NCBI RefSeq assembly: GCF_000299355.1
Contig: NC_018664.1
Location: 1 to 64,000, forward strand
Direction of reading: 5' to 3'
Source of the DNA: Gottschalkia acidurici 9a
Lineage (GTDB): Bacteria; Bacillota; Clostridia; Tissierellales; Gottschalkiaceae
DNA: 64,000 bases
The translations under genes were made by a program, and so were the position numbers. Positions 42,505 through 51,110 of the stretch are shown piece after piece (position 1 is the first letter of the stretch; every line of letters begins with the position of its first letter). Under the pieces are notes generated by a model. That model saw only the letters and a list, made by a program, of their open reading frames with translations, was not told where the DNA came from and did not search any database.

Positions 42505-43473
42505 ATGAAGAAATGTAAGTTAGAAAAATTATTAGTTAGTAGTATTGTTTCAGTAGCAATATTTTTAAGTACGAGTTTTGCTTTTGCACAAAATAGTGCA
42601 TGGTCTGGACAGGGTATATCTAACTTTTTAACTAATGGGATAGAAGCACCAAACGTTTTAAAAGATGAAAAATACTATTATCCAATAACCAGAGAAGAAT
42701 TTACCGAGTTAGTTATAGGGTTTTATGCAAAAGTTAGCAATATAAATAGAGATGATATTGAAGTAAAAGAAAACCCTTTTAAAGATACAACTAGTTTAGA
42801 CGTACAAAGAGCTTATTCTCTGGGAATAATTCAGGGGATAAGTAAAGATGCGTTTAGCCCAAATGACAACATAACAAGAGAACAGATAGCAACAATGGTA
42901 ACAAGACTTTTAAAATTAAAAGGAATAGATACTGAAACAAACTATGATTTAAGCTATTGTAAAGACAAAGATGAAATTAGTGAATGGGCTCTAGATTCCT
43001 TATCTTACTTTGTTGAGAATGGGATAATCAAAGGTGTTAATATAAGCAATAGTAACTTGTATATACATCCTAAAAGTACAGCAACAGTAGAAGCAGTTAT
43101 AACTATATTAGATAGAATTGCAGAGAAACACAATTGGCTTATTAAATCAAAAGACTTATATATAAATGGATTTTTAGTTCCAAATGATACAGAATTAATA
43201 TTAAAAGAATATGGAGATGATTCATTAATTTGTACAATTGAATGGGAAGAAATAACTGACATTGAGAAATTAAAAAAAGATTTAATTTATATACTTAACT
43301 CAAAAGAAGAAATTAAAGATTATAATAAAATAAATAATTTTATCAATAGAATTATAGTAAAAGATATAGAAAATGAATTGTGGAAAGAAAAGGATGAAGT
43401 TTATACCAATAAATATAAAATATATGTGCGCAAAGGCGGTGATAGCGCATGGGTATACTTTATGCCAATATAA
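42505..43473 (+). CDS. SLH-domain secreted cell-surface protein 1
   Basis: 322 residues. Sec signal peptide at 1-29 (ends TSFAFA). SLH-type repeats follow: ITREEFTELVIGFYAKVSN to NPFKDTTSLDVQRAYSLGII (about 54-112), then GISKDAFSPNDNITREQIAT (113-138), then ISEWALDSLSYFVENGIIKG to YIHPKSTATVEAVITILDRI (160-212). SLH domains bind pyruvylated wall polymers. The C-terminal 110 residues are a separate domain that differs from the paralog at 44741, while the first 230 residues are nearly identical. ATG follows AAAGGAGTG. Confidence 0.83.
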   Translation: MKKCKLEKLLVSSIVSVAIFLSTSFAFAQNSAWSGQGISNFLTNGIEAPNVLKDEKYYYPITREEFTELVIGFYAKVSNINRDDIEVKENPFKDTTSLDVQRAYSLGIIQGISKDAFSPNDNITREQIATMVTRLLKLKGIDTETNYDLSYCKDKDEISEWALDSLSYFVENGIIKGVNISNSNLYIHPKSTATVEAVITILDRIAEKHNWLIKSKDLYINGFLVPNDTELILKEYGDDSLICTIEWEEITDIEKLKKDLIYILNSKEEIKDYNKINNFINRIIVKDIENELWKEKDEVYTNKYKIYVRKGGDSAWVYFMPI

Positions 43474-43505
43474 GAATATATAAAAACTAAAATATAATAA
43501 TAAAA

Positions 43506-43535
43506 AAGAAATCCCCATATTTATGGGGATTTCTT
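43506..43535. terminator. Bidirectional terminator of convergent pair
   Basis: AAGAAATCCCCATA and TATGGGGATTTCTT form a 14-base-pair stem with a two-base loop between the SLH gene and the 338-residue gene. Confidence 0.85.
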
Positions 43536-43539
43536 GGCT

Positions 43540-44556
43540 TTAAAGCTTACGAACTCCTATGACATAAGGAGTATTGCTCATGCCTGATACAGCAGTATGG
43601 AACCTAACTGTAGTTGCTTGCCCATTAGCTAGATATCCAACATTTATCATATCAACAGCTCTCATATAGTCTTCATTACCTACCCAATTTTTGTAATGAA
43701 CAGAACCGTCTAAACTAACAATAGGATTGCATACTCCACCTCTACTACCTAGGAAAACATAAAATGTACCACTACTTCCTGTTGAGTTTTTTATTGGTAA
43801 ATTTACTTCTAATTGTTGACCAAAATTACCTAGTAATGGATTTGGTACTCTGTTTTCATCGACAATCGTAACCATATCTTCACCATAAAATGTGTCATCA
43901 CCAGAGCCTATTGAATAAGCTTGTGGACCAGAAGAAGTTATATTTAATTCATTAAAGTAGAATGTAGTATAAAATGAATTACCAACTCCACGCTGATGAC
44001 TACTTTGAGCAATTGCATAAGAATTTGCGCCACCAGAATTAGTATCATATGCTAAATCATAAAATACAGCTTTTGCAGGAGTAGAACTTCCCCTTCTAGT
44101 AACGTTTGTTCTAGCAACTATTCCAAATACTCTTCCATTTGCTACAGATTGTTGAAATAATGTACCATACCCATACGGTGCAATTGTAATTGATTCTGAT
44201 CGACTACCTAAGAAATATGACTTCCATGCTTCTGTATCAGGTTCACCTGAATTGTTAGTTAAACCCCTATTAGTAGAAGTTACTGTAATCTCAAAACTAT
44301 TAGGATTATATATGAGTAAGCAAGAAGTGATTCTTCTACCTGTCTTATTAACATGCCATGTATATACCTGTCCACTACCTTCAACATCACCTTTAAATAG
44401 CCACTTACCATAATCAGCTAATGCTGAAGAATCAAATGTTTCTGGGCTATTAGAGTAAAATAAATATTCATTACTAAAGTGCACACTACTATTATTTCTT
44501 ATAGGCTCAATATGTGAAATATCAAACACAGTACCATTTGTTATTAAACTTGCCAT
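43540..44556 (-). CDS. 338-residue beta-rich protein of unknown function
   Basis: 338 residues, no signal peptide, no membrane segment, few Lys, many Ser, Thr, Asn, Gly and aromatic residues. Begins ASLITNGTVFDISHIEPIRN; later KWLFKGDVEGSGQVYTWHVN, ITVTSTNRGLTNNSGE, FYVFLGSRGGVCNP, ending NTPYVIGVRKL. This looks like an extracellular or surface beta-sandwich protein that lacks a leader. Two C-terminal remnants of the same family (41634 and 45737) lie beside it. Its promoter region matches that of the 110-residue gene. No family recognised; release through the nearby holin-like peptide is an inference. Confidence 0.72.
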   Translation of the reverse strand: MASLITNGTVFDISHIEPIRNNSSVHFSNEYLFYSNSPETFDSSALADYGKWLFKGDVEGSGQVYTWHVNKTGRRITSCLLIYNPNSFEITVTSTNRGLTNNSGEPDTEAWKSYFLGSRSESITIAPYGYGTLFQQSVANGRVFGIVARTNVTRRGSSTPAKAVFYDLAYDTNSGGANSYAIAQSSHQRGVGNSFYTTFYFNELNITSSGPQAYSIGSGDDTFYGEDMVTIVDENRVPNPLLGNFGQQLEVNLPIKNSTGSSGTFYVFLGSRGGVCNPIVSLDGSVHYKNWVGNEDYMRAVDMINVGYLANGQATTVRFHTAVSGMSNTPYVIGVRKL

Positions 44557-44598
44557 TTGAAAACTCCTCCTTTAATTTAAAAATATTTTGTATGCTTT

Positions 44599-44740
44599 TG
44601 AAATGTAAGTTTAAACTTCTGGCCAGTTTATTTTTCCTTACACTTATAACAATCTGATTTATGATAAGAAAATCAACCATTTATAAGAAATGTGGAATTT
44701 AAGAGACAACTTTGGTAATATGTATTAAAGGAGTGATAAA
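44599..44740. promoter_or_regulatory. Divergent promoter region, copy 2
   Basis: Second copy of the 42363-42504 sequence, apparently unchanged. Plus-strand motif at 44670-44687, minus-strand motif at 44660-44643. Lies between the 338-residue gene and the second SLH gene. Confidence 0.65.
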
Positions 44741-45733
44741 ATGAAGAAATGTAAGTTAGAAAAATTATTAGTTAGTAGTATTGTTTCAGTAGCAATATTT
44801 TTAAGTACGAGTTTTGCTTTTGCACAAAATAGTGCATGGTCTGGACAAGGTATATCTAACTTTTTAACTAATGGGATAGAAGCACCAAACGTTTTAAAAG
44901 ATGAAAAATACTATTATCCAATAACCAGAGAAGAATTCACCGAGTTAGTTATAGGGTTTTATGTAAAGGTTAGCAATATAAATAGAGATGATATTGAAGT
45001 AAAAGAAAACCCTTTTAAAGATACGACTAGTTTAGACGTACAAAGAGCTTATTCTCTGGGAATAATTCAGGGGATAAGTAAAGATGCGTTTAGCCCAAAT
45101 GACAACATAACAAGAGAACAGATAGCAACAATGGTAACAAGACTTTTAAAATTAAAAGGAATAGATACTGAAACAAACTATGATTTAAGCTATTGTAAAG
45201 ACAAAGATGAAATTAGTGAATGGGCTCTAGATTCCTTATCTTACTTTGTTGAGAATGGGATAATCAAAGGTGTTAATATAAGCAATAGTAACTTGTATAT
45301 ACATCCTAAAAGTACAGCAACAGTAGAAGCAGTTATAACTATATTAGATAGAATTGCAGAGAAACATAATTGGCTTATTAAGTCAAAAGACTTATATATA
45401 AATGGATTTCTAGTTCCAAATGATACAGAATTAATATTGAAAGAGAATGGTAAAGGGATAATATGCACAATTAAATGGGAAGAAATAACTAACATTGAGA
45501 AATTAAAGAAAGATTTAATTTATATACTTAACTCAAAAGGAGAAACTATTGATGATACTATAACTAGTAAATTTATAAATAGCGTTACAACAACAGATGT
45601 ACAAAATGAGCTTTGGGTAAAAGAGGATGAAATTTATACAGGTAATTGTACTATATATATAACCAAACATCACTATAGTAGAACTACAGATATAGAAACC
45701 GTATTACATTTTCATCCACTTAATGAAAATTAA
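44741..45733 (+). CDS. SLH-domain secreted cell-surface protein 2
   Basis: 330 residues. The signal peptide and SLH region are almost identical to the protein at 42505 (for example Ala to Val in GFYVKVSN). From about residue 232 the two part: here ELILKENGKGIICTIKWEE, then SKFINSVTTTDVQNELWVKE and a His-rich end TVLHFHPLNEN. The wall-binding part is thus conserved while the exposed tail varies. A recent duplication together with its promoter is evident at DNA level. ATG follows AAAGGAGTG. Confidence 0.83.
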   Translation: MKKCKLEKLLVSSIVSVAIFLSTSFAFAQNSAWSGQGISNFLTNGIEAPNVLKDEKYYYPITREEFTELVIGFYVKVSNINRDDIEVKENPFKDTTSLDVQRAYSLGIIQGISKDAFSPNDNITREQIATMVTRLLKLKGIDTETNYDLSYCKDKDEISEWALDSLSYFVENGIIKGVNISNSNLYIHPKSTATVEAVITILDRIAEKHNWLIKSKDLYINGFLVPNDTELILKENGKGIICTIKWEEITNIEKLKKDLIYILNSKGETIDDTITSKFINSVTTTDVQNELWVKEDEIYTGNCTIYITKHHYSRTTDIETVLHFHPLNEN

Positions 45734-45736
45734 AGC

Positions 45737-45905
45737 TAAGAAATCCTATGACATAAGGAGTATTGCTCATGCCTGATATAGCAGTATGGAACCTAACCGT
45801 AGTTGCTTGCCTATTAGCAAGATATCCAATATTAATCATATCAGTAGCTTTATGATTAATAATATTTACCCAATTTTTATAGTGAATAGAATTAACTAGG
45901 CTGAT
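45737..45905 (-). pseudogene. Second C-terminal remnant of the 338-residue protein family
   Basis: Minus-strand DNA matches the last 50 or so codons of the 43540-44556 gene (RFHTAISGMSNTPYVIG is still readable), then degenerates. Faces SLH gene 2. It marks the right end of the duplicated array. A hairpin at about 45933-45972 follows and probably ends the radical SAM gene transcript. Confidence 0.75.
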
Positions 45906-45995
45906 AATAGAAAACTTACATTAGGATATTTTATTAAACGTTATAGGTAACTATTAATAATTACTTATAACGCTTATATTAACTTGAAAAGTTAT

Positions 45996-47489
45996 TTACT
46001 TTGAAACAACTAGTTTTAGTTTACGAGCTAGGCTTTTAGCTCTACTAGTTTGTTTCATGATTTTTTGTAAAGCAATAGTTGTTTTTAATTTTTTACCCAT
46101 TTCGATATCATTTTTTAAGCGTCTAATTGTAGGTTTTAAACTTGGAAATTGAGTAAGATATATTAAAGAAATCCATATATCATTTTCGTTAATATTATTA
46201 GCTGCCGCTGGTCCCCAGTACATATCGTATTGCTCTTGTATAGAACTATACATAATTTTTTCTAATTCTTCATTAGTTAAGTGGCCATCATCTATAGCCA
46301 TATCTACAATATCAGTTCCTGGTAGGAAGTTAAGTCCGTGAATTTGTAATTGAAATGGCGGTTCCATAGACATACATAATTCAAATGTCTCTTTTAGATC
46401 GTCTACAGTTTCAAAGGGATGTTGTAGCATAAAGTCGTATATCACATTTGGAACTTTACACTTTGAAAGCACTTTGCTAGAATTTATGATATCTTCTTGC
46501 TTCTCAGGTCTATTAAAGACTTGCTTTCTTATTCTAGGAGAACCACTTTGTATTCCAACAACTATTTGATTTAGACCAGCATCTACTAAATTCTTGATTA
46601 TATTTTCATTTATTTTAAGAGGATGTCCCCATATATTAAAGGGAAGATTTATTTCTTTTTTATATTCGTGATTAAATTGTTCTATCCATCCAGGCTCGTC
46701 TGAAAAAATCTCATCCCAGAAGTGAATTAACTTTAAATTCTTAATCTTTTTCTTTGCTTCTTTAAGTTCAGCTATAACACTATCTACGCTTCTAAATCTT
46801 ACATATCTTCCTTTTCCATTGTATAGCCTTTTTAAGTTTATCGAACTACAGTAAGAACATGCAAAAGGACAACCTCTAGAAGCACTAAGCTCATATGTGA
46901 AAGAATTTAGTTGAGGATCGCCTTCAACTAAGCTATCATCATGTATAAGATACTTATTTTTACCACCTATTTCAGGAGAACCTAAAGTATCTAAGTTTTC
47001 GATGAGTGGCCTCATATTATTTTGGACTATGTTATTATCTTTATCCCTAAATACTATATTCTCTATACTTGAAATATCTTCTTTTTTTTCTAAAGCATTT
47101 ATTAGCTCTATCAAAGCTCCTTCACCTTCACCTCTAATTACATAGTCACAATAGTTAAGAGCTTTTGCTGGGAATAGTGTTGAATATACACCACCCCAGA
47201 ACATAGGTATATTAAACTTTTCTTTTATTTTTTCACTTACTAAATATATTGATTCTAAATATAGAGATGACATTACACTAAGACCTATATATGAAGGGTT
47301 TATTTTATTTATTAAATTAACCAATAATTCCAGTTCTTTATCGCTTACTTTTTCAGGCTTTACACTGTTAAATCTTTTTAAAAATAATACATGAGGAGTA
47401 TAGCCTTCTTTTCTTAAAGCATTAGCTAAGTATCTTACACCTAAGGCTTTTTCGTTATAAAATCCTATAAGTAAAATTGACTTACACAT
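45996..47489 (-). CDS. B12-binding domain radical SAM protein
   Basis: 497 residues. The N-terminal cobalamin-binding fold runs to about residue 135: ALGVRYLANALRKEGYTPHV, VMSSLYLES and the FWGGVYSTLFP segment. The radical SAM core has CPFACSYCSS (CxxxCxxC) after ELSASRG, then KLIHFWDEIFSDEPGW and VGIQSGSPRIRKQV. This is the class of HemN-unlike B12 radical SAM enzymes that methylate or rearrange varied substrates. No biosynthetic partner flanks it, so the substrate is unknown. It is monocistronic. ATG follows AAGGAGGAT in the minus direction. Confidence 0.85.
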   Translation of the reverse strand: MCKSILLIGFYNEKALGVRYLANALRKEGYTPHVLFLKRFNSVKPEKVSDKELELLVNLINKINPSYIGLSVMSSLYLESIYLVSEKIKEKFNIPMFWGGVYSTLFPAKALNYCDYVIRGEGEGALIELINALEKKEDISSIENIVFRDKDNNIVQNNMRPLIENLDTLGSPEIGGKNKYLIHDDSLVEGDPQLNSFTYELSASRGCPFACSYCSSINLKRLYNGKGRYVRFRSVDSVIAELKEAKKKIKNLKLIHFWDEIFSDEPGWIEQFNHEYKKEINLPFNIWGHPLKINENIIKNLVDAGLNQIVVGIQSGSPRIRKQVFNRPEKQEDIINSSKVLSKCKVPNVIYDFMLQHPFETVDDLKETFELCMSMEPPFQLQIHGLNFLPGTDIVDMAIDDGHLTNEELEKIMYSSIQEQYDMYWGPAAANNINENDIWISLIYLTQFPSLKPTIRRLKNDIEMGKKLKTTIALQKIMKQTSRAKSLARKLKLVVSK

Positions 47490-47778
47490 TATTGTTATCC
47501 TCCTTTTATTATAATATCTGTAAATATTATATAAGTCTACATTCTACATCAAGTTGAATCTTTTTTCAAATGGAGTATGACATAATTATTTATAGTATAT
47601 AGAAGTATTATAATTAAATATGGATAAAAGCATACTAGATTCGATAGTTTGAAGAAAAATTGTATGAGATTATATAAATACTAAAATGAAGAACTAAATA
47701 CTATCCTTTTTATTCTACTAAATAGCGTAAATTAATAATTTCATGAATTTCATGTTAATAAATTTATTTTAAAAGGTA

Positions 47779-47830
47779 TTGACAATATAGGATTACAAAT
47801 GTAAACTTATAATTGAAATTACAAATGTAA
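47779..47830 (+). promoter_or_regulatory. blaI-type promoter with two operators
   Basis: TTGACA (47779) and TAAACT (47802) with a 17-base spacer. TTACAAATGTAA occurs at 47793-47804, covering spacer and -10, and again at 47819-47830. Each contains TACA-AA-TGTA, the BlaI/MecI operator core. Autorepression by the downstream BlaI-like protein is expected. The remaining part of the 47490-47858 interval holds no gene. Confidence 0.85.
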
Positions 47831-47858
47831 TTTCAGACTAAATCTAGGAGGTGGTAAA

Positions 47859-48251
47859 ATGAATAAGATTTCAAAAATATCAGAATCAGAGTTAGAAATA
47901 ATGAAGGTTCTTTGGAGCAAAAGTTTTTTATCATCTAATGAGATTATAAACTTATTAGAACATAAGGTAACCTGGTCAGGTCAAACGATAAAAACTTTTT
48001 TAAATAGACTTCTTAATAAAGAAGTAATAGGCTTTAAAAAAGAAGGAAGAAACTATCGTTATTATCCATTAATATCTTATGAAGAGTACATAAAAGTAGA
48101 AAATAAGTCTTTTCTTGAAAGAATTTATAATGGAGCTTTAGATATGTTATTCTCAAAGTTTATAGAGGAAGAAGATTTAACAGAAAAAGATATTGAAAAG
48201 CTAGAAAATATTTTAAAAGAGAAAAAGAATGATATTAACAGTAGAGATTAA
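47859..48251 (+). CDS. BlaI/MecI-family repressor
   Basis: 130 residues. Winged helix: ISESELEIMKVLWSKSFLSS, then TWSGQTIKTFLNRLLNKEVI, the family DNA-reading segment, and YYPLISYEEYIKVENKSF. The C-terminal dimer and cleavage region follows. Two matching operators precede it. It pairs with the BlaR1-like gene 37 bases downstream. No beta-lactamase is present, so the regulon may respond to another wall or peptide stress. Confidence 0.9.
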   Translation: MNKISKISESELEIMKVLWSKSFLSSNEIINLLEHKVTWSGQTIKTFLNRLLNKEVIGFKKEGRNYRYYPLISYEEYIKVENKSFLERIYNGALDMLFSKFIEEEDLTEKDIEKLENILKEKKNDINSRD

Positions 48252-48288
48252 AAATCTTCTTAAAATTCCTAAGAAGGAGTAAATTATT

Positions 48289-50478
48289 ATGAATATATTA
48301 AAAGAAATATTTTTATGGGTTATATATTCTTCAATAACAGCTAGTCTAATATCAACAATAATTATTCTGATTAAGAAGATTTGCAATAATCATATTAAAC
48401 CTAGAGTTCAGCATGCTTTATGGTTCTTAGTATTAATAAAGCTCTTGATACCCTTTTCTCTACAAAGCGATATAAGTATATTTAATCTTTTTCCTCAAAA
48501 TATTATAAGTACAACATATGAAGAAGCTAATTTAAGCAGAATCTATATAAGAGAAGAAAGATTAAATGATAAATGGATAAGTGGTATAAGCGAAGATAGA
48601 GATAATTTAAAAATGAAGACAAATGATAAAAAAAAGAAAACAAGTAAAGAAAAAATATCTTTAAAAGATAAAGCTATAGAAATAAGTGTATGCTTATGGA
48701 CTACTGGAACTATATTTCTAGGGGCATTAGTTCTTGTATCTAGTATATCATTTAAGAAGAATAAAGTAAATTTTAGTAAGGTAAAAGATTTAAAGACCAT
48801 CAATATTTTAAATCTAACTAAAGAAAAATTAAAATTAAAAAAAGATATCTCTATATATACTAGTAATAAGATAAAAACTCCATTTATCTACGGAATATTA
48901 AAACCAAAAGTATATATTCCAAAGCAGATATTAAGCTTATGCAATGAAAGTGAATTAAATTATATAATTTTACATGAATTAATTCACTATAAAAGAAAAG
49001 ACTTAATCTGGAATTTACTCTCAATATTAGCGATAATAGTTCATTGGTTTAATCCAATAGTGTGGATTTCAATGAAGAAAATGAGACAAGACAGAGAAGT
49101 CGCATGTGATAATTTAGTATTAGAGACTATTGGAGAAGAGGAATCTATAGATTATGGAATGACTATAATAACACTTTCTAAAATTAAACTAAATAATAGT
49201 GACAAAAGATTGATAAATTTATATTTCTATGAAGATAAAAATCAAATTGAGAGGAGAATAAATTTGATAAAACGATTTAGAAAAGATTCATATAAAATTT
49301 CTGTAGGTGGAGCATTAGTGATTACACTACTTTCAGCTGTTACGCTAACTAATGCTAGTGGATATAATATTAGTTCAGACACTTATGTAAATATGAATAT
49401 TGAACAAAAAGAGCTACACAAGTATAAAGAATTAGACGTACCATATAAAAGTTTTAATAACCTAGAGAGGGCAGCAGATTTTATAAGCTTCGATCTTAGA
49501 GTTCCTGATTATATACCAGAAGGCTATGAGCTATATCAAATACATGTTGAAAAAGACAATCAAATAAAAATAGATTTTGGAAGGGACATAAGAGATACTA
49601 ATAATAATGAAGAGCATTTTGACTACATAGTATCTACAGAGAGTATAGTAGAAAATATAAAAAAAACATTTAAAGATAATGAAAGAGTAACGATAGAAGA
49701 GAAACCAATGACTATATCTAATATAAAAGGAATAAACTTAATAAAAACAAGAAAATTTGAAAATGACCCAAATCAAGAGTTAAGAGATATTTATGAAGTT
49801 CAAAAGTATTTTATCTGGGAGACTAATGGATTGTGGTATGGAATTAAATACTATAGATATGATAATATTTCTGATAGAAGTGAGTATTTAAGTGAAATCT
49901 CCAAAGTAGATATGGAAAAAATAATAGCATCACTAAAGCATTTTAAAGATATTTCAAATGTAAGCTATATATCGAAGTCTTGGGAGCCTTACTTTAATAT
50001 TTATGGAGAAAAAGATTTCAGAAAGGCAGAAAAACAGCTGGGATTCACTCCTAAATTTAAATTAAACTTACCAGAGGGGCTTACAATGAAGTTATCACAG
50101 GTAGGAGAAGTTCTTTATGCTTCAGATGAAAAGAATAATGAATATCAGAAGCTTAGAGATTTAAAAAGTTACTATGATATAAAGAATAATTCAGAAGTGC
50201 AAATAAGTTTTAGGCAAATAAAAAGTTATACAGATGATTATATTGAAAAATTAGAAAAGTCTAAAGGTAATGGACTAGAAAAAATAAATATAGATGAAGT
50301 AGAAGTACTTAAATATGAAGTAGAGCAAGAACATTATTCCAATAGAATAACTCAAGAAACAGAGCAAAATGTTAAGCTAAAAATATATAAATGGGAGCAG
50401 AATGGAGTTATATATACACTAAGTATAAATACAGAATTAGACAATGAGAATGAAATACTGAAAGCTTTTATAAAGTAG
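48289..50478 (+). CDS. BlaR1-like M56 membrane metalloprotease with DUF4367-like tail
   Basis: 729 residues. The N-terminal half is the M56 peptidase: membrane helices near residues 10-30 and 40-60, the zinc site LHELIHYKRKD, and the later REVACDNLVLE with downstream metal ligand Glu. A fourth helix lies near 345 (GGALVITLLSAVTLTN). The extracellular part is not the penicillin-binding sensor of classical BlaR1. It has two similar domains (DLRVPDYIPEGYELYQIHVE to IKYYRYDNISD; and KLNLPEGLTMKLSQVGE to WEQNGVIYTLSIN), like DUF4367. It should cleave or trigger release of the BlaI-like repressor. Confidence 0.85.
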   Translation: MNILKEIFLWVIYSSITASLISTIIILIKKICNNHIKPRVQHALWFLVLIKLLIPFSLQSDISIFNLFPQNIISTTYEEANLSRIYIREERLNDKWISGISEDRDNLKMKTNDKKKKTSKEKISLKDKAIEISVCLWTTGTIFLGALVLVSSISFKKNKVNFSKVKDLKTINILNLTKEKLKLKKDISIYTSNKIKTPFIYGILKPKVYIPKQILSLCNESELNYIILHELIHYKRKDLIWNLLSILAIIVHWFNPIVWISMKKMRQDREVACDNLVLETIGEEESIDYGMTIITLSKIKLNNSDKRLINLYFYEDKNQIERRINLIKRFRKDSYKISVGGALVITLLSAVTLTNASGYNISSDTYVNMNIEQKELHKYKELDVPYKSFNNLERAADFISFDLRVPDYIPEGYELYQIHVEKDNQIKIDFGRDIRDTNNNEEHFDYIVSTESIVENIKKTFKDNERVTIEEKPMTISNIKGINLIKTRKFENDPNQELRDIYEVQKYFIWETNGLWYGIKYYRYDNISDRSEYLSEISKVDMEKIIASLKHFKDISNVSYISKSWEPYFNIYGEKDFRKAEKQLGFTPKFKLNLPEGLTMKLSQVGEVLYASDEKNNEYQKLRDLKSYYDIKNNSEVQISFRQIKSYTDDYIEKLEKSKGNGLEKINIDEVEVLKYEVEQEHYSNRITQETEQNVKLKIYKWEQNGVIYTLSINTELDNENEILKAFIK

Positions 50479-50484
50479 AAAATA

Positions 50485-50534
50485 AAAATACACGCAAACT
50501 CTAAAGATAGTACAAAAGAGTTTACGTGTATTTT
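50485..50534 (+). terminator. Terminator after blaR1-like gene
   Basis: AAAATACACG-C-AAACTCT pairs with AGAGTTT-A-CGTGTATTTT; long stem right after the stop. Confidence 0.75.
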
Positions 50535-50650
50535 ATAATTTATGTATATACCTGATGACGATAAAAAATATAAAGACACTACTGTTGTATCAAATTTATA
50601 TAAATATTATAATTAGATATAGATAAAAACATGTTATTAGAGGTGATAGT

Positions 50651-51034
50651 TTGAATAATGAATGGTGGAAAATGGTACGAGATTTTCAAGAAAAATTTGG
50701 ACATCCATATAAAGATAGTCCTTGTTTACTAGAAAAAGATAGAGTAGAAAAAAGGTATGATTGGATGCTAGAAGAAATAGATGAATTTAAAGAGGCTGAA
50801 GATATATACGAACAAGCAGATGCTATGATAGACTTAATGTACTTTGCAATAGGCACACTTGTAGAAATGGGAGTAAGACCGAATGAAATATTTGAAATAG
50901 TTCACAATGCAAATATGAACAAACTATGGGAAGATGGAAAACATCATGAAGATGAAAATGGAAAAACTATAAAGCCCCCATATTGGGAAGATCCTTATCC
51001 TAAATTAAAAATAGCTATAGATAATCAAAAATAA
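50651..51034 (+). CDS. MazG-like / PRA-PH superfamily nucleotide pyrophosphohydrolase
   Basis: 127 residues. All-alpha NTP pyrophosphatase pattern: MLEEIDEFKEAEDIYEQADAMIDLMYFAIG, with the EExxE and ExxD metal sites. The extra segment HNANMNKLWEDGKHHEDENG resembles HisE-like or MazG-related single-domain enzymes that hydrolyse nucleoside triphosphates. The start is TTG at 50651, behind AGAGGTGATAG. Stands alone before a terminator. The substrate is not predictable. Confidence 0.8.
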   Translation: MNNEWWKMVRDFQEKFGHPYKDSPCLLEKDRVEKRYDWMLEEIDEFKEAEDIYEQADAMIDLMYFAIGTLVEMGVRPNEIFEIVHNANMNKLWEDGKHHEDENGKTIKPPYWEDPYPKLKIAIDNQK

Positions 51035-51038
51035 AGAT

Positions 51039-51085
51039 AAGCCATGAAACCAAATTTTAAAACTTGATTTCATGGCTTTTTTATT
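51039..51085 (+). terminator. Terminator after MazG-like gene
   Basis: AAGCCATGAAA and TTTCATGGCTT with a T-run. The next gene on the minus strand ends just beyond, so it may serve both. Confidence 0.8.
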
Positions 51086-51110
51086 TTAGTTTTTAAAGGC
51101 TAAATAATAT

